A stretch of DNA of 64,000 nt, taken from NCBI GenBank assembly GCA_963732765.1, contig CAVTAS010000010.1:682001-746000 (forward strand), written 5' to 3'. This document shows, in pieces, positions 1-7,320 of this stretch. How positions within the stretch are numbered: the stretch's first letter is position 1; each line of letters opens with the position of its first letter. The notes beneath the pieces are model-generated. The model saw nothing but the letters and a program-made list of their open reading frames with translations, was not told the origin of the DNA and ran no database searches. Source of the DNA: JANYHF01 sp963732765. Its GTDB lineage: Bacteria; Pseudomonadota; Alphaproteobacteria; Rhizobiales; Hyphomicrobiaceae. A program made the position numbers and the translations under genes.

Positions 1-42
1 GACCTGTGCGTTACCCACGCGGCTGGGCAGCGAAAATGAACA

Positions 43-531
43 TCATGTCCCCAACACCCGCTCGTAGATTACCTTGCCGTCGCCGTCGCGGTAGAAGTCG
101 GCGATGCGGGCGACTTCCTTGAAGCCGGCGCGCAGATAGAACTGCCGGGTCGGTTCGTATTTGTCCGTGGACGAGGTTTCGGCGTAGTAGCGCGTGCCGC
201 CGGCCTTGCCGATGGCGGCTTCGGTCTGCGCCAGCAGCTGCTTGCCAAGGCCGATGCCTTGCCGCCCGGGATCGACGACGATCCAGAACAAATCGTAAGC
301 CGATTCCGTTCCGTCAATCAGTCCGAAGCAAGTGTAGCCGGCAATCTCGTCGCCTTCGGCAGCGATCACAAAATCGTAGCCGGCAGAAGGCCCCTCGCGC
401 AGGGCGGTTTCCAAAAGCCGGCCCGCCATCGCGGATTCGTCTGGCGTGAAGAACCCGGTCGCCTCGCAGAGCCTTACCACTCGCGGCGGGTCCGCAGCTG
501 CGATCGTGGTCCGCCAGGTGATAGTCACCAC
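43..531 (-). CDS. GNAT family N-acetyltransferase, last gene of the kamA operon
   Basis: A 162-residue protein with one GNAT fold. The acetyl-CoA loop RQGIGLGKQL lies near residues 89-98, and the C-terminal part, YEPTRQFYLRAGF, is the usual beta5-alpha4 segment that packs against the cofactor. It should transfer an acetyl group from acetyl-CoA to an amine in the cytoplasm. Two consecutive GTG codons (531 and 528) are possible starts. The second forms a GTGA overlap with the stop of the upstream ATP-grasp gene, which implies translational coupling. AblB, which acetylates beta-lysine in methanogens, is also a GNAT protein, so beta-lysine or a beta-lysine peptide is a reasonable substrate guess from context. 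The substrate cannot be read from the sequence. Confidence 0.85.
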   Translation of the reverse strand: MVTITWRTTIAAADPPRVVRLCEATGFFTPDESAMAGRLLETALREGPSAGYDFVIAAEGDEIAGYTCFGLIDGTESAYDLFWIVVDPGRQGIGLGKQLLAQTEAAIGKAGGTRYYAETSSTDKYEPTRQFYLRAGFKEVARIADFYRDGDGKVIYERVLGT

Positions 532-1583
532 ACGCCCGCCGGAGTTGCCCGGACCTCGACGGCCCGCAACTCATCACCAAGCGGCAGATCGAGGTTGGAC
601 GGCAGATTGCGCCGCAATGCCGCCTGTACAATGCGCTCGATCAACTGCGGATAGCTGATCCCCGCCTCAGACGCCGTGGCCGAGAAACCGGCGTCAGCCG
701 TTATGCACGGGTTGGTGTTCACGTCGATAGCCCAGGGCTTGCCCATGGCGTCGACGCGGAAGTCGACGCGGGCATAGCCCGTGAGCCCGAAGGTGGCCCA
801 GACATCGGCCGCCATCTTTTTCAGTTTACGGCCCAGTTTCGGATCGGTCTTCTCGATGCCGAATTGGCGCGGGGTGTTCTGATAGGCGAAGGATTCCGTC
901 TGCCATTTGGCGTCGTAGTCGACGATCTTGGGCTTGTCTTCGGGGTAACCCTCGAACAGGATCTCTGGCGGCGGCAGCACCTCGACCCCGTTCGGTCCTT
1001 CGACCATGGCGACGTTGAACTCGCGGCCCTCGATGAACACCTCGGCAAAGAAGCGTCCGCCAAAGGTCGCCTCGCGGTGGCGGATCACCTTCTGGGCTTC
1101 GCAGGCCATAACTACCGACGAAGAATCGATCCCGACCGAGGCGTGCTCGCTGTCGGATTTCACCAGCACCATCGTGTCGGGCGGGAGCGGATTGCGAATG
1201 CCGTCGATCCAGGCCGGCGTCGCGATACCGGCGGCCTTCATGAGGTGCTTGGAGCGCGTCTTTGACATGGCTGCAACAATCGCGTCGAACTTGCAGCCGG
1301 TGTACGGCACGCGCAGCTTTTCCAGGAACGCCGGCACGAAGGGTTGCAGGCGCAGATCGGCGCGTAGTCCATCGACCAGATTGAACACGGCCAGCGGCTC
1401 GCGCTCCATCATGCGCTCGAGGGGCGTCAAATCGAGGTCAATGTGGACGATATCGCTCTCGTACCCCAGCCCGCGCAGGGTCTCGTTGATGGCGGCGGCC
1501 GACTCGATGGTGTCGGTTTCATCCGGGCGACCATCCATCGCTCCGTGTACGATGGGGATATAGGACGGACGCGGAGCGCTCAT
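525..1583 (-). CDS. ATP-grasp ligase, D-alanine--D-alanine ligase-like (second of pair)
   Basis: A 352-residue ATP-grasp protein. It shows the nucleotide-binding lysine strand VLVKSDSEHASVGID and the metal-binding end ARVDFRVDAMG...AIDVNTNP, where Asp, Asp and Asn sit at the usual Asp/Glu/Asn magnesium positions. Such enzymes activate a carboxylate as acyl phosphate and join it to an amine. The ATG at 1583 was chosen because it lies 2 nt after the stop of the upstream ATP-grasp gene; the longer open frame would overlap that gene. It differs clearly from its neighbour (1586-2605), so the two are not a recent duplication. Neither looks like a housekeeping Ddl, since no mur or fts genes are near. 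The likely role is peptide or amide bond formation on the KamA product. Confidence 0.85.
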   Translation of the reverse strand: MSAPRPSYIPIVHGAMDGRPDETDTIESAAAINETLRGLGYESDIVHIDLDLTPLERMMEREPLAVFNLVDGLRADLRLQPFVPAFLEKLRVPYTGCKFDAIVAAMSKTRSKHLMKAAGIATPAWIDGIRNPLPPDTMVLVKSDSEHASVGIDSSSVVMACEAQKVIRHREATFGGRFFAEVFIEGREFNVAMVEGPNGVEVLPPPEILFEGYPEDKPKIVDYDAKWQTESFAYQNTPRQFGIEKTDPKLGRKLKKMAADVWATFGLTGYARVDFRVDAMGKPWAIDVNTNPCITADAGFSATASEAGISYPQLIERIVQAALRRNLPSNLDLPLGDELRAVEVRATPAGVW

Positions 1584-1585
1584 GG

Positions 1586-2605
1586 TCAGCCTACCTTGCG
1601 GCGTTTGTGGCGCCTGGCTTCGGCCTCGCCCAGACCGTAGCGGTCCATGGCGGCTTCGAGGATCAGGCCGATCAGCTGGTCGTAGGAAATCCCGTTCAGG
1701 CCCGACAGGATCGGGAGATCGGAATGGGTGGGATGCAGGCCGGCGATGGGATTGGCCTCCAAGAAGACGGGCGTTCCCGTCGCATCGCAGCGGAAGTCGA
1801 GGCGGCAGCTGTCGCGGCAACCGAGCGCGCGATAAGCGGCCAAGCCGTGCTCAGCCACCAATCGGGCGACATCGTCCGTGGCCGCCTTGTAGAAGCAGAG
1901 CTCCTCGCTCTCCTCCTTGTTGCGCATGGAGTAAACGCCCTGGTCGGCCTCGGCCTTGAGGAAGATCTCCATCACGCCAACGACGCGGGCACGCGCACCA
2001 TTCCCGACGATGCCGACCGTGAACTCGCGGCCGGGCAGGAAGGCTTCCACAAGCGCGGGCTGGGCAAATCGATGCAACAGCGCACGCGCCGCATTCATCA
2101 GCTCGGCTGGAGTCCTGACCTTGGAAGCGAGTTCACAACCCTTGCCCGTTCCCTCAGCCAGCGGCTTCACGAAGGCGGGATAGTACGTCCAGGCCGAAAT
2201 GTCCTGCTCGCTGCTCTCGACCTGCATGAACGGCGCGGTCGGAATGCCGGCGTCACGAACAACACGCTTGGTCAGCGCCTTATCCAAGGCCAGCGCCATG
2301 GTGGTGGCGTCGGAGAACGCATAGGGCTGGTCGTAGAGTTCCAGCAGTGCGGGCACCTGCGCCTCCCGGCAGCGGCCTTTGAGCCCCTCCGCGATCGACC
2401 ACACCAAGTCCCAGGTGTCGCCGAGCACCAGCCGCTGCGCCAGCTTCTTGCCATGGCCGATGCGGTCGACCTGATGGCCGAGCCGTTCGAGGGCATGCGC
2501 CATGCCATCAACGGTCTCGATGGAATCGAATTCGACGGTCTGCTCGTCCGAGTAGCCCATCGCCCGATAGTCGTCGCGCAAGTCGTAAACAAGGCCGATA
2601 CGCAT
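1586..2605 (-). CDS. ATP-grasp ligase, D-alanine--D-alanine ligase-like (first of pair)
   Basis: A 339-residue ATP-grasp ligase. The N-terminal pre-ATP-grasp domain starts MRIGLVYDLRDDY. The lysine strand is FVKPLAEGTGKG, the purine/Glu strand ALVEAFLPGREFTVGI, and the metal site SCRLDFRCDATGTPVFLEANPIAG, with Asp, Glu and Asn all present. It should catalyse ATP-dependent ligation of a carboxylate to an amine. The start at 2605 is 13 nt downstream of the kamA stop and fits the N-terminus of the family; longer in-frame starts would run back into kamA. Because it is co-transcribed with a lysine 2,3-aminomutase, beta-lysine is a plausible acceptor or donor, but this is inference. Confidence 0.87.
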   Translation of the reverse strand: MRIGLVYDLRDDYRAMGYSDEQTVEFDSIETVDGMAHALERLGHQVDRIGHGKKLAQRLVLGDTWDLVWSIAEGLKGRCREAQVPALLELYDQPYAFSDATTMALALDKALTKRVVRDAGIPTAPFMQVESSEQDISAWTYYPAFVKPLAEGTGKGCELASKVRTPAELMNAARALLHRFAQPALVEAFLPGREFTVGIVGNGARARVVGVMEIFLKAEADQGVYSMRNKEESEELCFYKAATDDVARLVAEHGLAAYRALGCRDSCRLDFRCDATGTPVFLEANPIAGLHPTHSDLPILSGLNGISYDQLIGLILEAAMDRYGLGEAEARRHKRRKVG

Positions 2606-2618
2606 TTGACGTCCCCGC

Positions 2619-3938
2619 TCAACTGACTGCTGCTTTGGCCGCGATCTTCGCCGGATTGCCGTCCGGATCGGGATAGCGGTAGGTGTGGCCCTCGAAGTTC
2701 CGCAACAACAGATCGTCGCCGTCACGACCGGTCACATATTCCGGCAACAGCGGGATCTTGCCGCCGCCACCCGGCGCGTCGATGACATATTGCGGCACCG
2801 CGTAACCGGTGGTGTGCCCGCGCAGGCCCTCGATCATCTCCAGACCCTTGGCGACACTTGTGCGGAAATGCGACGATCCCGTGATCGGATCGCATTGGTA
2901 GAGATAATAAGGCTTTACACGCCGCATCAGGAGGCCGTGGTACAGCTTCTTGAGGATCGGCACCTCGTCATTGATCCCTCTCAAGAGAACCGTTTGCGAG
3001 CCGAGCGGAATGCCGGCGTCGGCGAGACGAGCGGTGGACTCGGTCACCTCCGCCGTCAGTTCCTCGGGTCGCGTGAAGTGGATGCTCATCCACAGCGGGT
3101 GGTGCCGCTTCAGCATCTTGGTCAGCGCCTTGGTCACGCGCTGCGGCAGCACCACGGGCACCTTGGTACCCAGGCGGATGAACTCGACGTGCTTGATGGC
3201 GCGCAGGCGGCCGAGCAGATAGTCGAGCTTGTCATCGCCGATGGTCAGCGGATCGCCGCCCGAGATCAGCACGTCGCGGATCTCGGGGTGCGCCTCGATA
3301 TACTCGAACGACTTGTCCCACTGGCTCTTGGAGAAGGAGTACTCGCCGCCCGCTTCACCCACCATGCGCGAGCGCGTGCAGTAGCGGCAATAGGTCGAGC
3401 AGGTGCCGGTGGACAAAAACAGCACGCGATCAGGGTAGCGGTGCACCAGGCCGGGAACCGCCGCATCATGATCCTCGCTGAGCGGATCGTCGGCTTCGCC
3501 GGGAGTGCGGAGATACTCAGTTCCCACCGGAATATGCGTACGCCGCAGGCCTTCCAGCGCGTCGTCACTGCTCATCAAGCTGGCGTAATAGGGTGTGATT
3601 CCAACCGGGAGCGAGCCCTTGTGCTGCGCGACAGCCGTGCGCTCCTCGTCCGAGAGTTTGAACACCCGCTCGAGGTCGGCGAGCGTGCGGATGCGTTTGC
3701 GCAACTGCCAGCGCCAGTCGTTCCAATCGTCGACTGAGGTCTCGGGGAAGAAACGCTTGCGGAAGTCGCGCGCCAGATCGCTGACTGGAAACCGCTCCTT
3801 GCGCCCACGTGCTTGCACCAGCGGGATCACGTTCCCCCGGGGTGAATTCAGCGTATCGATGAGTGTGGACTTCAAGGAGAGAGGAGTAGCTGTCGGGCTA
3901 CTCGGAGGCTCGGCGATCTCGCCAGCTTGCAGTTTCAT
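2619..3938 (-). CDS. kamA: KamA-family lysine 2,3-aminomutase (radical SAM, PLP)
   Basis: A 439-residue radical SAM enzyme. The iron-sulfur motif CSTYCRYC gives C180, C184 and C187. The PLP lysine is K394 in the DAPGGGGK motif. D350 (QCD) and D387 (IDAPGGGGK) match the two aspartates that bind the distal amino group of lysine in clostridial lysine 2,3-aminomutase; glutamate 2,3-aminomutases carry Lys and Asn there. This points to L-lysine to beta-lysine conversion. The length is like clostridial KamA and longer than EpmB, and no efp or epmA is nearby, so an elongation factor P role is less likely. It is the first gene of a four-gene minus-strand operon. The ATG at 3938 precedes the conserved N-terminal region. 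Confidence 0.93.
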   Translation of the reverse strand: MKLQAGEIAEPPSSPTATPLSLKSTLIDTLNSPRGNVIPLVQARGRKERFPVSDLARDFRKRFFPETSVDDWNDWRWQLRKRIRTLADLERVFKLSDEERTAVAQHKGSLPVGITPYYASLMSSDDALEGLRRTHIPVGTEYLRTPGEADDPLSEDHDAAVPGLVHRYPDRVLFLSTGTCSTYCRYCTRSRMVGEAGGEYSFSKSQWDKSFEYIEAHPEIRDVLISGGDPLTIGDDKLDYLLGRLRAIKHVEFIRLGTKVPVVLPQRVTKALTKMLKRHHPLWMSIHFTRPEELTAEVTESTARLADAGIPLGSQTVLLRGINDEVPILKKLYHGLLMRRVKPYYLYQCDPITGSSHFRTSVAKGLEMIEGLRGHTTGYAVPQYVIDAPGGGGKIPLLPEYVTGRDGDDLLLRNFEGHTYRYPDPDGNPAKIAAKAAVS

Positions 3939-4130
3939 TTCCTGCGTGCGTCTCCGCGTTCCAGCTGGGCGTGTCGGCGACCATTCGCCGAATCTCCACC
4001 GCGATCAGAACGCGTGGATATTTGTAACAACGAATCCGAATTTCAAGTGAAAGGTTGGTGCGCGGCGAAGTTTTTTGTGGGCCGAGGTCAATAGGGCGCG
4101 CCCGTCACGTCGATATGAAGGTGCCAGGGC
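3939..4130. other. Intergenic gap, presumed kamA operon promoter
   Basis: 192 bp between the kamA start and the rsmB stop, both on the minus strand. It is less GC-rich than its surroundings (around 4015-4075) and is the only sizeable gap before the four-gene kamA operon, so a promoter is expected here. No convincing operator, riboswitch or hairpin terminator was recognised. Confidence 0.35.
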
Positions 4131-5429
4131 TTATGCCACCGTCAGAACGACGACAAAAAATCCATCCGTATGCGTGATGCTTGGCCGAAGTGTAAGGCCT
4201 GTGGACGAATCGGCGGGAAGGGTTGTGGCGGCTTCGCCCAGCGCCTTGACGGCCAGTGGACCTATCGGTTGCACAGCGAGGCCAGGATGCGCCGCGAGCG
4301 CCCAGGAGACCTGATCCTGGTTTTCGGCGGGCAGTAACGAGCATGTGATGTAGACCAACCGCCCGCCCGTCTTGAGCATGGACAAACCTTGCGCAATGAT
4401 CTCGCGTTGCTCCGTGATCCTCTTTTCCAGCGCCTCCGGCCGCAGCTTCCACTTCGATTCCGGCCGCCGCCGCCACACGCCTGTCCCCGTACAGGGGGCA
4501 TCGATGACGACGCAATCCATCTTGCCTTTCAAAGGCTCAAGTGCGGCAGCGCGCGCCGGGAGCACCTGCACATTGCGTGCGCCTGCCCGCTGCAGCCGGT
4601 CATGTATGGGAGCGAGCCGCACGCGATCGCTGTCATAGGCGAAGACCTGCCCGCGGTTGGCGAGCGCCGCCGAGAGCGCCAAGGTCTTGCCACCGCCACC
4701 AGCGCACAGGTCGAGCACTTGCGCACCTTGGCCGGCCGCCGCTGCCGCGATCAAGGCTGCAATCTGCGAGCCTTCGTCCTGGACCTCGAACCAGCCCTTC
4801 TGGAACCCGGCCTCGGCCTGCACGTTCGGTGTGCGTCCTGTGCCCGACGGGGCGGGCAGCCGGATGCCAACCGGTGAATGTGCAGTCGCGACCGCGCCAA
4901 ACGGCTCAAGCGCCTTCAGAACTTTCTCGCGGGACGACTTCAAAGTGTTCACGCGCAGATCGACTGGTGCGCGCCGATTGAGCGCCTCACCCTCGGCCAG
5001 CGCGCCCGCCTCGCCGAAGCTGGCGACCAAGGACGGCCACAGCCAATCGGGCACATCGGCCCGGACGTTCGCGGGCGTGTCGGCAGGAATCGGGCGGGCC
5101 AGCGCCTCTCTCTCTATATCTGTCAGCACAGCAGGATCATGGGTCGTCCCGGTCGTGATCGCCGCCAGCCCTTCGGCGTTCAGCCCCCAGGCCGTACCCG
5201 CCGTCCCCAGCACCAGCGCACGTGGCGTATCCGCCCCCAAGCGCGCCGCCGTGGAGAGCTTTTTGCGCAGGGCGTCATAAACGAGATTGCCAATGGCGGC
5301 GCGGTCGGCCGAGCCGGCAAACCGATGCGTACGCCCCCAATCGGCCAGCGCGTCGGCAGCCGGCCGGTGATGGGTGAGGATGGTATCGAGAACGTCTATT
5401 GCGGCGCTGAGCCGTCCACCTGGGGTCAT
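4131..5429 (-). CDS. rsmB: RsmB/NOP2-family RNA cytosine-5 methyltransferase
   Basis: A 432-residue class I SAM-dependent methyltransferase of the Fmu/RsmB family, expected to make m5C in 16S rRNA. An N-terminal NusB-like helical region is followed by the SAM motif VLDLCAGGGGKTLALSAAL. The two family cysteines are in DAPCTGTG (motif IV) and TCSLLPAENQDQV (motif VI). The start is uncertain: ATG at 5429 (MTPGGRLSAAIDVLD) fits alphaproteobacterial relatives, and ATG at 5444 is an alternative; neither has a strong ribosome binding site. It lies just downstream of hipA on the same strand with a gap of about 46 bp. The exact target base could differ from that of E. coli RsmB. Confidence 0.88.
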   Translation of the reverse strand: MTPGGRLSAAIDVLDTILTHHRPAADALADWGRTHRFAGSADRAAIGNLVYDALRKKLSTAARLGADTPRALVLGTAGTAWGLNAEGLAAITTGTTHDPAVLTDIEREALARPIPADTPANVRADVPDWLWPSLVASFGEAGALAEGEALNRRAPVDLRVNTLKSSREKVLKALEPFGAVATAHSPVGIRLPAPSGTGRTPNVQAEAGFQKGWFEVQDEGSQIAALIAAAAAGQGAQVLDLCAGGGGKTLALSAALANRGQVFAYDSDRVRLAPIHDRLQRAGARNVQVLPARAAALEPLKGKMDCVVIDAPCTGTGVWRRRPESKWKLRPEALEKRITEQREIIAQGLSMLKTGGRLVYITCSLLPAENQDQVSWALAAHPGLAVQPIGPLAVKALGEAATTLPADSSTGLTLRPSITHTDGFFVVVLTVA

Positions 5430-5475
5430 GCGGTGGTCATGCATGGGTTTGGCGCAAGGGGCAAGCCGCGCGTGT

Positions 5476-6789
5476 TCAGGCCATCGCCTCGGCACCGTAG
5501 ACTTTGCGCAATTGGGCGACGCGATCCCGTAGTAACCCAAGCAGGCCGCCTAGGTCTTCGGCGGGAAGCCCCTCGCTGACACAGATTTTTGAAAGCGCCC
5601 CGGCTTGGTCTGGTAGCTGGAACAGAATATCGCGAATGTGTCCCAGCATTCGATGCCCATCGTAGCTGCACTTGCGGGCGGTCGCCTCCCAATGGCGCGG
5701 CTGAAGTCCATTGTAGTCGTAGTAGCCATCGACAGCCATTGCGAGCCGGTTTTCGCGCTGCCGCCCGGCGTAGGGCAACCAACTGGCAATGTCGTAGAGC
5801 GGGGCAAGGCGGTAGAGCCCGCCAACCGACAGGAGGATACTGTAGTTCTTGGCGTGAGCGTCGGTCGCGGCCAGCACGTAGTTGTAGGCACAGGAGCGCA
5901 TGAACCTGTCGCGGTCCACCGACGGTTCGCCTGAGCCCGACAGCAACGCCATGATCTGCTGCATGCCCGGCCCGCCGTCGCGCTGATACTTGTTGAGCGG
6001 CAGCACTTTCATGGCCTGGCACATATCCTCTTGATGCACCCGGTGCACTTCGCCGCCAGGGTCGCTCAGAGGCAGCCGTTGCCCGTCCTTCAGCCGAAGC
6101 CGGTCGTAGCGCTCGACGACGATCACACGGGCGTCCCCAAAACGCTCCACCCACGTCGGCGGCGCCGGCAAGCCGAGCAGCGGGGCCATCCGAAGGCAGA
6201 ACATCTCATTGTAGACTTGACCCGGCAGCCCCTCGATGTTCGGCTTCAGTATGTGCGTCGAGGGCGTGCGTCCGCGCGGCTCGGCCCAGCGCCCCTTGAT
6301 CAGGCAGAGGGCCAACTTGCGCTGCGCGCCAGCAAGCGAGAATTTGCCACCATCAGCGGTGAAGCGCGTGGCGCTCGGGTCGCGCATCAGTTCGGCGAAC
6401 CGGTCGGTCAGCACTTTGCGGGTGAGATATTTCACGCCTTCGCGTTTCTGCAGATCCGCGACCGCCTCGATCGGAACCATCTGCACGGCGCCTTGCAAGT
6501 CCTCCCCCTGAGCTTCGATCAGTGTGAAAGGATTGCGGGGACTGACGCCATAGCGTTTGCCAATTCGGTCCAGCGTTTGCTCATTGTCGGGAAGCAAGCC
6601 CCACAGGTAGGCGCTGACAGCGGGATCGGCGTGACTGGGCTCGGACAACGGCATCGACATGCTGAGCGGCGTGGCTACCGGCTGCGAACGCCACGCCGCG
6701 TCATAGGTGAAACCGAGTTTGCCCTTCATGCTTTGCGTGAGTGTGCCGATCTCAGCGCCATCGAGCAGCACGCGCAGGTCGCGGATCAT
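5476..6789 (-). CDS. hipA: HipA-family serine/threonine kinase toxin
   Basis: A 437-residue protein, close to the 440 residues of E. coli HipA. The FSLAGAQRK motif puts S151 at the place of the autophosphorylated Ser150 of E. coli HipA. ATDAHAKN gives the catalytic aspartate D310, and LAPLYDIASW is the C-terminal magnesium-binding region. HilKPN at about residues 179-184 is the ATP-binding strand. HipA kinases phosphorylate aminoacyl-tRNA synthetases (GltX in E. coli) and induce growth arrest. The start at 6789 forms an ATGA overlap with the stop of hipB. The reading frame is intact and the catalytic residues are present, so it is probably active. Confidence 0.92.
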   Translation of the reverse strand: MIRDLRVLLDGAEIGTLTQSMKGKLGFTYDAAWRSQPVATPLSMSMPLSEPSHADPAVSAYLWGLLPDNEQTLDRIGKRYGVSPRNPFTLIEAQGEDLQGAVQMVPIEAVADLQKREGVKYLTRKVLTDRFAELMRDPSATRFTADGGKFSLAGAQRKLALCLIKGRWAEPRGRTPSTHILKPNIEGLPGQVYNEMFCLRMAPLLGLPAPPTWVERFGDARVIVVERYDRLRLKDGQRLPLSDPGGEVHRVHQEDMCQAMKVLPLNKYQRDGGPGMQQIMALLSGSGEPSVDRDRFMRSCAYNYVLAATDAHAKNYSILLSVGGLYRLAPLYDIASWLPYAGRQRENRLAMAVDGYYDYNGLQPRHWEATARKCSYDGHRMLGHIRDILFQLPDQAGALSKICVSEGLPAEDLGGLLGLLRDRVAQLRKVYGAEAMA

Positions 6790-7115
6790 GTCTTCACCGG
6801 CGGCTGCAATGGAAGCTTCAGCCCCATATCTGCGATGTCGTTGATGTTGATGAGCGAGCCTGTCTTGGCCGTTGGATTGAAGTTCTGCGATAAGGTGCCG
6901 TCGCTGGTCCACAAGGGCAGTTGCAGCTCATTCAAGCAGCGCAATACCAGATCGAGCTGCACTTTGGGTTTGCCATTCTCGATCTGCGATACCCAAAGTC
7001 GCGAGACGCCAAGACGGGCGGCCAGAACCTTCTGGTCCCAGCCCAGAGCATGCCGCCGGGCGCGGATGATCGATCCCAGATCCTCTGGCCGGCGGATGCG
7101 GCTGGTGGTCGGCAT
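6786..7115 (-). CDS. hipB: HipB-like XRE-family antitoxin/repressor
   Basis: A 109-residue protein with an N-terminal helix-turn-helix of the Cro/C1 type (RRHALGWDQKVLAARLGVSR, then LWVSQIENGKPKVQLDLVLR). A C-terminal tail of about 45 residues (GTLSQNFNP to the end) may contact HipA. HipB proteins neutralise HipA and, with it, repress the operon by binding palindromes in the promoter. Here four 18-bp operator-like palindromes lie at 7147-7245, directly upstream. hipB precedes hipA and overlaps it by 4 nt, the usual order for this module. Confidence 0.9.
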   Translation of the reverse strand: MPTTSRIRRPEDLGSIIRARRHALGWDQKVLAARLGVSRLWVSQIENGKPKVQLDLVLRCLNELQLPLWTSDGTLSQNFNPTAKTGSLININDIADMGLKLPLQPPVKT

Positions 7116-7146
7116 GTGATCAGGCCTCGGGTTGCAGGTCAGATAA

Positions 7147-7164
7147 TGTAAGCGAACGCTTGCG
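7147..7164. promoter_or_regulatory. HipB operator candidate O1
   Basis: TGTAAGCGAACGCTTGCG, with the inner palindrome AAGCG-AA-CGCTT. It is nearest to hipB, starting about 32 bp upstream of its ATG, and is the first of four similar sites whose first bases are spaced exactly 27 bp apart. Confidence 0.6.
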
Positions 7165-7173
7165 AAGTCCCAT

Positions 7174-7191
7174 TGTAATCGATCGCTTACA
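7174..7191. promoter_or_regulatory. HipB operator candidate O2 (best palindrome)
   Basis: TGTAATCGATCGCTTACA is a near-perfect 18-bp palindrome: TGTAA, a variable base, CGATCG, a variable base, TTACA. It lies 27 bp from O1 and O3, and is the clearest match to the shared consensus. Confidence 0.7.
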
Positions 7192-7200
7192 TGTCGTCAA

Positions 7201-7218
7201 TGCATACGATCACATGCA
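7201..7218. promoter_or_regulatory. HipB operator candidate O3 (degenerate)
   Basis: TGCATACGATCACATGCA keeps the core CGATC and palindromic TGCAT/ATGCA ends but matches O2 at only 12 of 18 positions. It is called mainly because it falls exactly on the 27-bp register between O2 and O4. Confidence 0.45.
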
Positions 7219-7227
7219 TTTGATTCT

Positions 7228-7245
7228 TGCAATCGATCACTTACA
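7228..7245. promoter_or_regulatory. HipB operator candidate O4
   Basis: TGCAATCGATCACTTACA differs from O2 at two positions. It is the site furthest from hipB, and ends about 75 bp before the divergent HisD-like gene, so binding here could affect that gene too. Confidence 0.6.
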
Positions 7246-7320
7246 TCCGCCGGAACTATTGACCTTCCGCCGTCTAGCCGCTCTTGTGCCCGGATCGCTG
7301 AACCACCCGAGCCCCGCCCC

